Part shown: piece after piece, positions 1 through 13,000 of the stretch
How the letters are laid out: each line of letters begins with the position of its first letter
Numbering within the stretch: position 1 is the first letter of the stretch
DNA from: Physcia stellaris
Taxonomy: Eukaryota; Ascomycota; Lecanoromycetes; Caliciales; Physciaceae
Reading direction: 5' to 3'
Length of the DNA stretch: 64,000 nt
NCBI GenBank assembly: GCA_018902385.1
Contig: JABSSW010000008.1
Location: forward strand, 310,001-374,000
Program-made: the position numbers and the translations under genes
Notes under the pieces: generated by a model
Databases searched by the model: none
The model's input: only the letters and a program-made list of their open reading frames with translations
What the model was told of the DNA's origin: nothing

Positions 1-836
1 CAAAAGCAAAAACAACAAAGCGATATCGATTTCGCGAACGTATGCTGTTTCAAACTTTTCGGATTTGAGCTTTTCGAGTTTTTATTAATCGACGCGTTCT
101 GATTGGCTGCAGATATTCGGAATATGACGTGTTGATGACAGGCAGACAAACAGACAGAGATTTGTGAAGAAGGCGGGCTGGATTGGCTGCGTGACAGGTT
201 CACATTGACTGTCGTTTTTCATTTCTTCATGTCATTTGCTCCCGTATCGCTGCTGTAGTGTAATAGGTCCACCTCCTATTGGTGTTGACTGCGGAGGTGT
301 AAAGAATCGAAAGAAACAACGCATGCGCTTTTGACGTCATTGAAGCAGACTCACTAGCCGTTGTAGCGGACTAACTGAATGCCATGAAGCGGGCAGAAAC
401 GCTAGGACTGGCGGAGCGGAGCGAAGCGTGACCCAAATTTTTTGTTTGGGGTTTTGGGTGGTTGTTTGTTGGTTTGGTGATGAGATTGTTGTGTGTGGCT
501 TCTATCCCCTCTTCAACAAAGCGGTGTCCCAACGCTTAAACAAGGAGGTGGTTATTGTAGAGGCCATCTGGCGGGCTGACTGGCTCGGGGGTAGGAGGTC
601 GTCAATTGACTAGGTGCCGAAGACTCGAGCAAGGAGGTCGGCACAATTGACTTGTTGGTAGAGTTTTAACCCCCACCACGGTTGGTTGACTGGCTTTCAG
701 AACAAAAAAGCCAACTATTGACTGTCATTCTCGCAAACTCACGACCATTCTCGCTGGCTCACGATGCGCATAATAAAAATGAAACGCAATCACCGTTTTC
801 AAAGAAAGAACTTCGAATTCTGACAGTTTTCTTTTG
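1..836. other. Gene-free left edge
   Basis: I see no gene that can be supported. The longest open frame is about 60 codons with no recognisable product. Base composition is mixed and no coding periodicity is obvious. The stretch leads into short tandem repeats and then the AT-rich retrotransposon, so it is probably old repeat-derived intergenic DNA. Confidence 0.5.
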
Positions 837-1030
837 ACTCGCGTATTTCTACGAATGATTCGACGATTTTTTTTAAACACTCGCGTATTTTTACGAACGA
901 TTGAAAACTTTGTTTCTACTCGTTTCTTCTACGAGCAATTGGCGATTTTCTTTAATTACTCGCGTATTTTTACGAGCATATTTGGCGATCTTATTTAATT
1001 ACTCGCGTACTTCGACGAGCATAATGAATA
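837..1030. repeat. Imperfect tandem repeat, unit about 42 bp
   Basis: The core CTCGCGTATTTTTACGA recurs at about 837, 879, 918 (degenerate), 959 and 1002, a spacing of 39-43 bp. Copies differ by a few substitutions. The cores contain a loose inverted repeat (CTCG...CGAG). There is no coding capacity. It may be LTR or subterminal sequence of a decayed element. Confidence 0.65.
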
Positions 1031-1455
1031 ACAGTTAGTCTCGCTATTCGTGTACGAAAAATCGCTGTGCTGTAAACAGTGAATCATCGTCATTGCTGAT
1101 TAAAAAAATTGCGCTGAAAACGTCATCGTCGCAAATTGATCGATTTTGTTTTTTTCTATTCGCTGATCGTTTGATAGCGAATGTGAAATTTACATCGTTC
1201 GTCACGATAAAGATCAAATATTATGTCAGACGATGCCTAGAAAACAGATAACATAACGAGAATATTTGATCTAAAAGCAAATATGTACAGCATGATCGAA
1301 TGTCTGAAATAGATTGTGTGTCAAGTTCAGATTACGTTAGTTTTCATATGAACTTTCGCTGATAAGATAAGATCTCAATCGAGATTTCAGACATGCTTTC
1401 GTAACAGACAATACAATTTCGAAAAAATGTATTGATCAAGATGTTCACGTTCAGA

Positions 1456-1558
1456 TAATATCGTTTCGAAAAAACGTATTATGAAATCATTACATACTCG
1501 ATGAAATCACGTAATATCGTTTCGAAAAAGCGTATTATGCAATTATTACATACTCGAT
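1456..1558. repeat. Two-copy direct repeat, 56-bp spacing, with hairpin core
   Basis: A block beginning TAATATCGTTTCGAAAAA starts at 1456 and again at 1512. Each copy carries near-palindromic arms (TAATATCGTTT / AAACGTATTA), so each could form a small hairpin. A weaker third copy of the TTTCGAAAAAA core lies near 1410. The function is unknown. Confidence 0.6.
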
Positions 1559-2122
1559 CTTGCAAAACAGAAACTCGATCAAAAAAACAAATAGTGTTGA
1601 AAATATCTGATTTTTTCGCATACTAATCGATCTGATTCTCTGACAGATTTTAGTCAAATCAGAAAAGTTCGAATCTGCACTCTTTGCATCGATGCACACT
1701 TTTCTTATCGATTTCTCGACCATCTCCAGCTTTTGGCATCGCATCGGCATACCTTATGGACTTCCTACAGCCAAATCGCATAGGGATCGATCCATTGATG
1801 TCGCAAGAAGTACCTGAGAACCCTGAGATCCACAATGATGCTACATGGTGTGACCTGCATTCTCGTTCGCCATCGCAGAACTCAGGCATAGGGTACTTGC
1901 TCAGTGGTGTACCTTTCACTCAATTCTAGGTACCAGATCCCACATCGATGCCTCACCTCATGGAGACACCCAGAACGCCTTCAGTCACTCGGTCGCACGT
2001 CTTACAAATCGACCCTACGTCATATCTGAAGCCAATAGGTCATCGGACCTCGATTCGTTCGTTTCTGCAGCCTTCGCATCGGTGTATGGCCTAGCCCTAC
2101 AGGATCTACGTCATACCACGTT

Positions 2123-2240
2123 GGGGGAGCTTGCTCGGAAGCTCCAGGCAACACATCGCTGGGGGAGCTCTAGGATGCGCATCGCTGGGGGAGCTCCAGG
2201 ACTCGTCGCGCTGGGGAGCTTGCACGGAAGCTCCAGGCTG
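2123..2240. repeat. GC-rich short repeats around GCTGGGGGAGCTCCAGG
   Basis: Three to four variants of CGCTGGGGGAGCT and GGAAGCTCCAGG lie close together. GGAGCTCC is itself palindromic. This GC-rich patch lies just outside the 7-kb AT-rich block and has none of its base skew, so it marks the left edge of the mutated region. Confidence 0.5.
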
Positions 2241-3494
2241 GGCTCGTTAGGATACAGGGCAGGAGGCACAAGCGGTTGCTGTGGGGGAGTGTTGAAATAC
2301 AGCCTCCGCAGGTGTGCTGTGCAGGTGCTGCAGTCAGGATCCAGTTGGTATAACCTGACGAAAGAAGGACTAGTGCGTCCTTGTTGGGACTAGTGCCTTG
2401 GCACCCGCACACTCCTTGTGCTCCCACCTGCATGTAACTTACTAGAATAACGAGATTCAGAGCAATAGAATGATAGTCACTCATGATTCTTTCAATAAAT
2501 TTCTGAATAAATTTATCGACATCGAAATTGTTTTGTGCGTCGATTGTATCACGAATGACATTGTATTCGATAAACAAAAATGTTAAAAATATTTGAAAAC
2601 GACGTTTTGATTTGAACAAATTCATCATGTCTAATTGCATATTTGCAATTTTGCGATTTTTTTTGATAATATCGATATAAACGATTTCAATGATTACGTT
2701 TGAAAATTTTTTGTAATTCATGAATTTTTGCAACAATTGTCGTTCAATTGTAACAAGTTTTTGTTTGTATTTGTTGACAAAAATTTTTCAAATTTTTTTG
2801 ACAATTTTCAATTTCGTCATTAATTTTTGATTATCGTCATCGATACATTCGATGAATTGATATTGTGTTTTTGCGTCGAATTTTTTTTCAGTTTTTTTTT
2901 CATCAAAATTCAAATCGACATTTCATTTTGATTTTCGAAAATCATTCGACAACAATTTCGACACATAATTTGAATCGACGATCATTCAAATTTTTTCGTC
3001 GATAAATCATTGTTTCATTAATTTGAATCATTTTTTGCAATTTTGACGAATAAAAATATCGCAAATTCGACGCGCGTTGAATTTGTTGAATTCGAAATTG
3101 TTCATGATACGTGATGTAATATGTAAATATATATTCGAATGTAAATTTTTTTTATTGTCGTGTGTTTTTTCGTGAAATTGTCGATCGAATCGTGTAAATT
3201 TTTTTTATTGTTTTAACGCGATCGAACGATGAATTTTTTTCACAATTGTTTGATTTTCGTGATTTCGTGATCGAACGATTGACGTTGACAATCACAAAAA
3301 ATTTATGTTAATTCGAATTTCATAATTTATTGAACGAATGTGAATAATTGTCATTGTATTGCATGCAATATTATCGAAATTACGTACAAAAATAAATACA
3401 ATTTGATTGCGCAAATGTTTTTAATAATAATCGATTTTGACACGTTTCGTTTAATCGATCAATTAAAAATTTTGATTTTATTCGTGTTCATATT

Positions 3495-4140
3495 TCAATT
3501 TTTTGTTATCGTATTTTTCAACATTTGATGCGAATGTTTTTGTCGTTGAAATTTACGTAATTTTTCATTTTGAAATTTTTTCGTCAGAATTTTTGCATTT
3601 TTGTATTTGATTTGCAATTTTTGAACATGAATTAAATTGATTTTGAATACGTTTAACAATTTTGTCAAGTATTTGACATGATTATTGACAAATTTCGATT
3701 TAATTTTGAAATTTGCAAAATTTTCGAATGACATTTTTGAAATGTATTTTTGCATGATTTCGAATGAAAACATTTGCGTTGATACATGTTTATTGTTGTT
3801 GTAAACGAATTTCGTCATGAACAATAATTTTATTCAATTGTTTTGTTCGAAATTGACGAACGTTTTGAAATATTGTTTTATGATGTTATTTTGTCGTTTT
3901 GTTTGATCATCGATTTGCGAATAATATGTCGTGAACAGTTTGAATTTGATTTTGAATGCGTAACACAACGAATCGTGATATTTTGACGTGAAAATGAAAT
4001 TTCGATCAATCGTTATTGATGACGAAAAATCATGAAATTTTATTATTTCGCGTATCAGAATTTCAATCAAATCTTTTGCGATTATCGTTTTCGTGACGAA
4101 AATGTAATGTGTCATTTTCGTCAATTTATTCATCACGACG
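3495..4140 (-). pseudogene. Integrase core remnant of the gypsy element
   Basis: Two adjacent minus-strand open frames (3834-4136 and 3495-3824) carry integrase landmarks: a start resembling VVDRLTKMAHYIP, the DRN.IFTSK block that corresponds to DRGS.FTSKFW, and the YYSQIDDQTKRQN block that corresponds to YHPQTDGQTERQN. The second frame holds the following FVYNNNKHVSTQM segment (family: FAYNNS.H.STG.SPFE). The G-to-D, P-to-S and E-to-K changes fit C-to-T mutation. It is non-functional: the frames are separated by stops. Confidence 0.85.
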
Positions 4141-5404
4141 AATATTGAATCATATGTGATTTCGTTTCATGTTTTGTTTTCAAATAATTTTGTCACGAAA
4201 TTCATTGTCAAATCAATTCATTTGAATTTCGATATAAAAAAAAACGATAACTTTTCGTATGATTTGTGACGAAAAACTTTGTTTCTTTTGCAAATGACGC
4301 ATGTTTCGCAATATTTTTTGATTTGTGCACGCATGTTACGATTTTGTTCGATGTTTTTCTCATCTCGTTCTGAATTCGATCAATAGTATTTTTTTTGTAT
4401 TAATTTTAAAGTGCGTTTAACGTCAAAATGCTCGATCAAAAAATTGTCATAATTTGATTTAATGACGTTTTTTTTTCAAATTTGATGACAAATACAAACA
4501 TTTTTCGTGTCATAATATTTCATTTTCGTTTCGTCATTGCTCATTGTACATATCAAAAATAATTAATTTTTTTTTCATTTGTACGACGCAAAGATTTTCG
4601 TTTAACAATGATCGTATCAATTCAATAATTTTTTCGATGATTTTTTCGTCGTATGTTGTTTCGATTTCGTAAATATGTTTTCGCGCAATCATTTTATCGA
4701 TCGATCGAAAAATTGTTGCATTATTCAATATTATGATTTTTCACTCATTGATAATCACGTTTGATTTCGTTTTTTGAACATTTTGACATTTCGAAAACGA
4801 ATCGTGTTAATAATTTGATTTTTGTATTGTTGTTTGAATCGCATCGATACAAATTCGAAATTTCAACGAATTTGTTTGAAAAAATCGTCGCAATTGATTC
4901 AAAATTTGACGATTGTTTTCGATTTTTTTTTCAAAAATTATCATATGATTTGATCGTCGAAACAAATCGTTCGCAAAATTTTTTGTATCAAAACGATAAT
5001 CGATGATAAAATCGTAACGTGATAATTTTTGAATTCATCGAATTTGTCGAAATGACAATTTCGTTGTTGTCATGAAACGATTGAAATTTCGATGATTCGT
5101 CAAAACGAAAATTTTTTTTTGATTTTTTCGAAATAATGTCGTCATTGTTTGAAAGCAAATACAATAATCAATAATTTTTTGTCATGAATTTCGTAATGAC
5201 ATTTCGTCGAAATCATTTTTTTCGAAAAATAAATTATCGAATGTCAATGTTTTTCGTCGTTTGATTGACACAAATTTTTTTTTATAATTTTATTCGAAAC
5301 ATCAATTTTCACGCGAATTCGTTCAATTGAATCGAAATGTCGAAAAATGAATGTTTTTAAAAACGTTTGCTTGAAAAGTTTGAACGTTTCGAAAATTTCG
5401 TAAA

Positions 5405-6330
5405 TCAAAAAGTTATTTGATATTCGTTTTTTATTTCGATTTCGATTTCGACTGACAATTCGTTTTCGTTTGATTTTTTTATGAAAATTTGTTGATTTTT
5501 TAACATGAAAATCAAAAATAATATCAGTTTATTGAAATTCTTGATGAAACGTTTGTAAAAATTGCACAATTTCAGAAAATTCAAAATTTTCAACACGTTT
5601 TTCGAAATCGATCAATTTTGTATCGCATCGATTTTGTTTTTTTGCATTTGCACGTTTTTTGAAAAAACAACAAAATTCAAAAATTCGATATTGTTTGTGA
5701 ATCATTTGCATTTGTCGTTATTGATGAACAATTTATGTTTTTTTAAACGTTGAAAAATTCATTTGACGTTTTCGATATGTTGTTTTCTGTTCATGAAATA
5801 AATGACGATATCGTCAAAATATATTATAACGCAAAAATCGAATCGTTTCGTCAAAATTTTGTTGACAAAATTTTGAAACGTTGCAAATGCATTAATGAAA
5901 TCAAAAAATAAAACGATATATTCAAAATGTTCATATCGCGTTCGAAACGTTGTTTTTCATTCATCATTTTTTTTGATACGAAATTTATTGTATGTTGCGA
6001 TCATATCGAAATTTGTATAAATGCGAATTTTGTTTAAACGATCAAAACTTTCATCGATCAACGATAAAAATATTTGTTTTTAATGATTAACAAATTTAAA
6101 TTTTTGTAATTCACGCACAGTCGTAAATTTTCGTTCTTTTTTTTGACGAAGAAAATTGAAATTTTCGTTGCGAAAATAAACGATTTGATAAAGTCGTTTT
6201 TCAAATGTTTGTTCAAATAAATTTTCAATATTGTTAATTCGTTTTCAAATAACGAATAAATAAATTCATAAAAAGATTTTTTGTTCGATTTCAAATTTAT
6301 TGCGTGATTATCAAATTCATGAATCGACAA
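5405..6330 (-). pseudogene. Reverse transcriptase remnant of the gypsy element
   Basis: The frame at 6058-6330 contains the N-terminal RT region (HAINL, then IYSLFENELTILKIYL, then FVKKKNENLRLCVNYKNLN, family FVKKKDGSLRLCVDYRGLN). The catalytic box reads YFDD (about 5808-5822) and keeps both aspartates. The frame at 5405-5596 contains the connection segment (FLKLCNFYKRFIKNFNK, family FLGFANFYRRFI..FS). Stops between these pieces make it inactive. Confidence 0.88.
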
Positions 6331-6686
6331 TTCGTAAATTTTTTTTTCATTCGAAATTTTTGCGAATTTTTTCAGAATTTCAAATATGATGATTTTGATA
6401 TTTGATTTTTTTTTATTTTCATTAAAATTGAATTTATTTGAATTCGTCGTTCGATATGTATTTCATTCAAATTATTTTTTTCGTCATGAAATGTTCGTAC
6501 GAACATGACGAAAATTTCATTTTTTCGTCAATCATATCGTTGACTAATTTTTTCGATTCGATTTTCTCGATACGATTCATGATGAAAAAAATTTTGAATT
6601 GATAATTGTTAAAATCGAATTTTATTAACAATTCAATTCATTTTTGCTTTTGATAATTTAAATCATGACAAATTTAACGATATATC

Positions 6687-7080
6687 TCAAAATAAATCGA
6701 CTTTTAGAAAATTTTCGTTGAAAAAACGATTCACGTCGTTCTCGTCTGAAACTTCTAATCGTACGAAATAGATTTTATAAATTTTGAATTGATTATTGTC
6801 GAAAATCATGATTTCACAAAAAAAAACGTCGAACAAAATTAGTTTGAATTTTTTAGCAAAAACGTTATTTATCAAATTAATTTTTGCTTTTGAATTCATG
6901 ATTGCAAGAATTTTACTGTCATTGATTTTGATTTTGATTTTATCGCATTTAATCGTGCGAAATTTTTTTCGACGACGTTTGTTGATAATATCGTTAAAAC
7001 TCGTCGAAAAAAATTCGTCGTCGTTGTTATTGTTCGTTAAAAGATTTTTCATTATGTCAATTTGATTGAAAAATGTCAAA
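6687..7080 (-). pseudogene. Aspartic protease remnant
   Basis: The motif ILAIMNSKAKINLI lies at the place of the retroviral-type protease motif (.A.IDSGA.INLI). The catalytic Asp has become Asn and the Gly has become Lys, both G-to-A changes, so the enzyme would be dead even if the frame were open. It lies between the gag zinc knuckle and RT, as expected. Confidence 0.65.
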
Positions 7081-7139
7081 TCGTTTAGTTTTTTGCTTTT
7101 TCGATTTCGAACAGAAATTTTGCAAAAACAGTGCATTTT

Positions 7140-8050
7140 TTTTATTGATGCAAGCGTTGATATCGTGATCGTTTTTATCACATTCAAAACATTTTTCATT
7201 TTTCTTTATGACAGCGAATTCGATTTTGATTCAACGATACAATTTGAATTTGATTGAATTTTTGTTAAAATTATCGAATTTGAATTTTTTATCGTTTTTT
7301 TCATTGTCATTGTCATTTTCGTTGTCATTGTTGTTGAGTTTGTTTTTTTTGTTGAATTGTTTTTTTTCGTTGATGAGATTATCGTCATTTCTTTTGCGTT
7401 TGTTGAAATCATTGTTGATGTTAATTTCGATGATTTTTTGCTTGTTATGTTGACTATTTTGATAATCAACGTTTTCGATCTTTTTGAAACGATTAAAAAT
7501 TTCAATTTTAATATGCATATCGCGTTTTTTAGCGAGAAAACGTTTATGTTTCGAAAACAATTTTTTTATAAAATTTTGAAATTTTTCGTGATTATTGAAT
7601 TTCAATTTCGACGTAAATTGAATCATGAAAACGATTCGATTGACGTCATAATTCATAACAAATTGTTTGTTAATTTGTTTATAATTCAAATATTTATCGT
7701 AAATATTTTCGATTTTGATGAAAATTTTCTGTACGTTAATTTTCAGAAAATTTTTGTATTCGATTCAAATACGTTTTTCATTTGATTTTGCAATGATGTC
7801 GATTTTTCATAACATGTGTATAGTGATTTTTCGTTTCAAAAAGATTTCGACATACACAAATTTAACATTATTCGAATCGTTTACGAAACGATCGCATTGA
7901 TTGATTTTGAATTAATTTTTCATAATTCGAATATGAAATATTCATTCGACGTAAAATTTTTCGATATAAAACGCAAATGTTTGTTTAATTGTTTTAATGT
8001 AATAAGATTTATCGTTGCGACGAAAAATTTCAAATGCAACAAAAAGCGAT
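7140..8050 (-). pseudogene. Gag remnant with CCHC zinc knuckle
   Basis: The frame at 7231-7689 is a lysine/asparagine-rich gag C-terminal region. A complete CCHC knuckle (C-x2-C-x4-H-x4-C, reading CFECDKNDHDINAC) lies at about 7150-7191 in a neighbouring minus-strand frame. Its Cys and His codons are intact, although the surrounding sequence is heavily mutated. Further gag-like sequence runs to about 8050 without a clear start. Confidence 0.7.
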
Positions 8051-9572
8051 AATTGTATGAAACGTTGACGTGTTAAAATCATTTGTTGACGAGTATAGAT
8101 TTTTCATTGTGCAATAAATGTTTTTTCTTCAGATTTTTCGAGCAAAAATTTCGCATCGAAATTTGACAATGATGAAATATCGCGTGCAATCATTGAAAAT
8201 ATATTTATGTAATTATACACGAATGATGTTAATCAAATGATTATGATAATTATTAAAATGTAAAAAATTTGAACATCAAAAATGTATAACAAAAAACGAT
8301 ATTATTTTTAAATTAATAATTGCAAAATTAATTATTTTTCACGAAATTTGTTATATACACGTTTTGTTTGATGTAACGTACATATCATTCAACGCATATG
8401 CGCAAATATCGATGCGTTAATCGTTGTTGCGTTGATTTTATTAATATGACGAAATTGTTTGTTTCATTGTATAATCGATTTGATATTTCGAATTTGCTTG
8501 ATTTGAAATCTCGACAGTCGAAATTCGATTCACGTTTTTTGCAAATTTTGAATTTTGAATTTTTACAAAATTGAATACGAATTTGAACAGAATTTTTTTC
8601 ACGATTATTTTGATGCAAATTGAATCAATTCAATTGACGATCGAAAATTTCATGAAAATTTTATTTTTTTTTTTGCAAACGATTTTGTATCGTGATATTT
8701 CAAACGTCAAAACACGATTGTTTTATCGAATTGTGAATTCGAATATTATGCATTCGTTGAAACGAACAAAAAAATCGTGTGATTTCGTCAATTTTTCGTG
8801 AAATTGAATTGCATGTCAAATTCGAAATCGAATTTGATTTATGCAAACAATCAAAAAACAATTGCATTGTTCGAAAATTTTGAACATTATAAACGCACGA
8901 AACATATTGTCAACAAATGACATTGAATTCGTCAAACAATTGAAAAACATATTATTCAAATGAAATACGTATCGATTGTTTTCATGATTGCAAATGATTT
9001 AACGAAATTTTTGAATTCGAATGTTTTTCAAATGTTTTTGAATTTCATAAACATAATTTATTGATCGATTTATTTTGCAAACATTATCATTTTTTTGTTC
9101 GTTTACACGCAAAAAATAATTAATCATATTGAAAAATTGTTTGTGCATGAAAAAATGCGCATGAATTATCAACACATTCATTTGAAAAACAAAAATTAAA
9201 ATTTGATTCGTGTTGATTAATCAGCAAAATTTGATATAATCGAAAATTGCATTTTTGATAATTAAATGTTTAAAAAAAATATGTTGAATGAAAAATTCGA
9301 AACAACGATAACATTTTATTTTTCAAATTATACAAATTCGAAACATCAAATCGTTATATCGTAAAATTGATGATTTCGTCAATTAATAAAATACATTCGC
9401 ATATGCGATATATGCGATATACGCATTACATGTCGTGTATCAGATTATTGTTGCATACGTTGCAACAACAAATCGAACGTGTATATATATCGTTTTCTGC
9501 AAATCAGTAGATAGAATCTTAAGCAATACAATTACAGTCATCCAGAACTACTTCCTACGAAGTAGAATAACA

Positions 9573-10013
9573 TCTTTGTTTGTACGCGATAAGATTTTGA
9601 GGCTATGGGTTATATGATCCCCAATTCTCTAGGTCCTCGGACCACATCACAAGCCCGGCCGTGTTTGCAGAGGTCCACGTACCTGGAGCCATGAAATATC
9701 AGGTGACATTATCTCCGTTATCGCCGCTTACTTAGCGTGGGTCGCCTCACTTTCTGAACGTCCCCTCGGTCGAGGTCCTTCTCGTATCCATTCGCTGTCA
9801 CAATAATAAGTCAAACCGTTACCCCGGAGCATCCGGAGCATCACTGAAGCCAAGCGTACCTCAGAGCGTCTTTGAACTAAATTCCGCGAAGAGTGCTCTG
9901 AGGAAGCGGCCTCCGGTCGTCCTATGTGTCTCTGCCTCGCTAAGGAGCTCGGGGACTAGTTCAACACCTCACCTTACAGTGTTCATCGGGCATCCTTCTG
10001 GATAAATCTCATC
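9573..10013. other. Intergenic stretch before the NLR-like gene
   Basis: Composition returns abruptly to about 50% GC. No coding frame longer than about 20 codons is supported. It presumably holds the promoter and 5' UTR of the NLR-like gene. I recognise no specific site. Confidence 0.5.
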
Positions 10014-13000
10014 ATGACTTCAACAGCTGCTAGTGCTGCTCTGACCGTGCCTCAGCAAGGAGACCCAAAGCCTGACTTGTGGAAAGAAGCCTTGAACGCT
10101 TTAAGCTCAGAGGATCGACACCAATTTGATGACTCATCGTCCAGTCAACATGAAACCCTGCAGAAGGTATGTGTGACTAGGTCACTTTGCCTCTGCAACG
10201 ATAAATTTCTATTATGCTGTGGGCTTTAAAAGCAATTCCCTTTATCCCATAGACTAGTCTGGCGTACAATTTCCGTCGTGACACAGGCCGTGTACGCCAC
10301 CGTTTTTCCCTCATGGGTTATCTTCCTTAATGTGTATCTACCTGTGTACGATGCAAACGGCATGCAGTGAGTGACATTGATTGTATGAATGTTGCAGGTC
10401 CACGAAGCTACCGAGAATGCCAAGGAAGCTTGTGTAGCTAAAGGATGGAACGTGTATCGCAAAAAGAACGGCGAGAAAATTAAATTACGGCACGTATTAG
10501 AAAAGCTTTCAGTATGGGTGGAGAGTGCCATCAAGGTCATTGACTTGGGAGTATCCTTCGACCAAAGTGGCCACGCAGCTTTACCGTGGGGTGTCGTCAA
10601 GTTCATAGTCACGGTATGCAAACATGAAAGCTTGTCCTGCTTTTATGACATTGCTAATTTGGCAGTATTAGATGGGAAAGTCAAGTAAGCGGAACTATTG
10701 CCTACAAAGCAAGAATGCCAGTTAAAAAACCCCCACAGATATCGAAGTATTCAGCAACATAGTTGAACAGGTTGAATCTATATCTTGCCTGATAGCTCGA
10801 TATGCTGTTATAGAGAAGCTGTACCTGGAGGGAGCCAGCGAAGCAAAGATCGGGCTGCGTGAATCCATTACGAAATTCTATGCTGCAATATTGACTTATC
10901 TTGCCAGAGCAAAGTCCTATTTTTCTGGAAATACTCTCAAGCAGATTGGCCGAGGCTTGCTTGAAGTAACGCGTAATCACTACGATGCGGCTAAAGTTTC
11001 TGAAATGGAAGTTCATAAATGGATGGAAACGGTCGATAGGGAATCCGATCTCGAAACGGCAAAACTTGTGACCCAAAACTATGAGGTTTTGAAGACGATT
11101 TTGCGCGACTTCAATAAACCGATCACACGTATGGCTGTTCAAATGAGGGATCTGCATGACAATTTCAATAGGGAGGAGCGCACGAAGGTATTCCATTGGC
11201 TGTCTAAAATCGACTATGAGAGACATCATGATGATCTCTCAAAACATCTGTTACCGGACACTGGCCAGTGGTTGTTCGACAGCCAGCCATTTGTTGATTG
11301 GGGACAATCAAGTGTATCTTCCATTCTCTGGCTTCATGGCATACCTGGTTCGGGAAAGACTAGGCTCGTATCGAGGATAATTGATGTTATGCGCAACGAA
11401 AGTACTCCAAACAGATCACCTATTGCATTCTTCTACTGCGCCAGGAGTACAGCCGAGCCGGAACGTGGGAAACCGGTTGAGGTCCTTGGTGCCATACTCA
11501 AACAGCTTTGTAGCTCAGACCCAGATGAACCTATCAGAAATTCTATAGCAACGGAGTATGCAGCGCGCATACGTAAAGCTGACTATGATTACTCTAGAAT
11601 TAGGAAGCTGTCGGTCGAAGACTGCACCAGATTGATTCTCGAACTTACCAAGGACAGCCCGGCAACGATTGTTGTCGATGCTCTGGATGAGTGTGATGAG
11701 GAAACTCGTTATGAGCTTCTCGAAGCTCTGGATAAGATTATAGCCGATTCTTTAGAAGTTGTGAAAGTGGTGGTGTCCAGCCGTGATGTCGTCGATATCG
11801 TGAGTGTTTTTGCTCCCATGTTAGTATTCAATGAGCCCCTAGCTACATGTGAAATATGGGGGAATACATTCCGGATCAACTTGGTTGGAGAGCTACTGAT
11901 ATACCCTTCGCAGAAATTACGTCTGAAGCATTGCAATAATATTTCCATCTCTGCTGATCGCAACGAAAGCGACATCGCACGATTCGTGTCATCGGAAGTC
12001 GACCGTCTAATCTCCAAAAAGCTTCTTCTGGATGGCAGGATACACAAAAAGCTAAGAAAACGGATAATCGAAACCTTAAAGAGTGGAGCTCAGGGGATGT
12101 TTCGTTGGGTTGCCATGTCTCTCGAGACTCTCCAACAGATCAAATCCAAACAAGAGTTCGAGGATCGCCTTGGTCGGCTTCCGTCGAAGCTTTCTGGGCT
12201 ATACGACATCATACATTCAGAAATCATACGTTCAGAGTATGGTCGAGTTGCAGCTACAAAGACCCTGAAATGGTTACTTTGTGCTCAGCGTCTATTGACC
12301 GTTGAGGAGCTAGCAGCAGCTATACAGCTGCCTTACGATGAAGCGATGGACTCGTCTTCGGCCTCAGATGATAGCGAGAAAACGGATGACGAGACAAACG
12401 ATCAAGCCATCGACTCGTCTTCGAGCTCAGATGACAGCAATCAGAAGGGCATTGAGACAGAAACGTGGATCGAGGACAACATTATCCGGCTATGCCGCAA
12501 CCTTGTCGTTGTAGACTCCGAGCGAAAGGTTTTTCGCTTTGCACACCAGTCTGTCCGCGAGTACCTGTTGACACGAAAAGAATACACCGACAAAGAACAG
12601 CACACGCTTGTCGTGGAGCGGTGCTTTGAAATATATGAGGTCGAGACCTCCCCGTTCCTGCTGAGCCAAACCTGACACGCCAAAATGAACTCCTGAAACC
12701 GTATGCTAGAGGATACTGGCCTGTACATTACAAGTATCTAGATGATTTGGGGTCACAAGGGTCGAGAAAGAATTTAAGGAAATTCATGATACAAGACTCA
12801 GAAAGACCTTCACCATACATGCAGTGGGTAGTCGACGTGAAAAACAGCTTCGGTAGTAAGGATGAAGTTCGACCAATCTATAAGATCAGACGGTCTTTGG
12901 GACTGGGGGGGGAGGATCCTCTACCCCTCAGATTAACGTATGCACTAGCAGAACCTCATACTCCTCTCAGTATGATCTGTGCATTCGGTTTTTCTTCTAT

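Larger units (their letters stand above)
2440..9572 (-). mobile_element. Decayed Ty3/gypsy LTR retrotransposon, extremely AT-rich
   Basis: Reading on the minus strand from right to left gives the order gag with zinc knuckle, protease-like, reverse transcriptase, RNase H/connection region, integrase. This is the Ty3/gypsy (Metaviridae) order. Every domain is broken by stops or frameshifts, so the element is dead. By eye I find no CC or GG dinucleotide between about 2450 and 9540, and CT/AG are rare, whereas CA and CG are common. The substitutions relative to family consensus (Pro to Phe/Ser/Leu, Arg to Lys, Gly to Asp/Asn, Glu to Lys) are what C-to-T in CpC/CpT on both strands would give. The right end is placed at 9572 (TG on the minus strand) from the abrupt composition change and a CTACTTC/GAAGTAG hairpin just inside. 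I could not match two LTRs or a target duplication, so both ends are approximate. Confidence 0.88.

Noticed and set aside
9548-9572. Complete pair of LTRs for the gypsy element
   Set aside because: A hairpin and a plausible TG end exist at 9572, but I could not find a matching copy near 700-2440 or a target duplication, so no LTRs are annotated.
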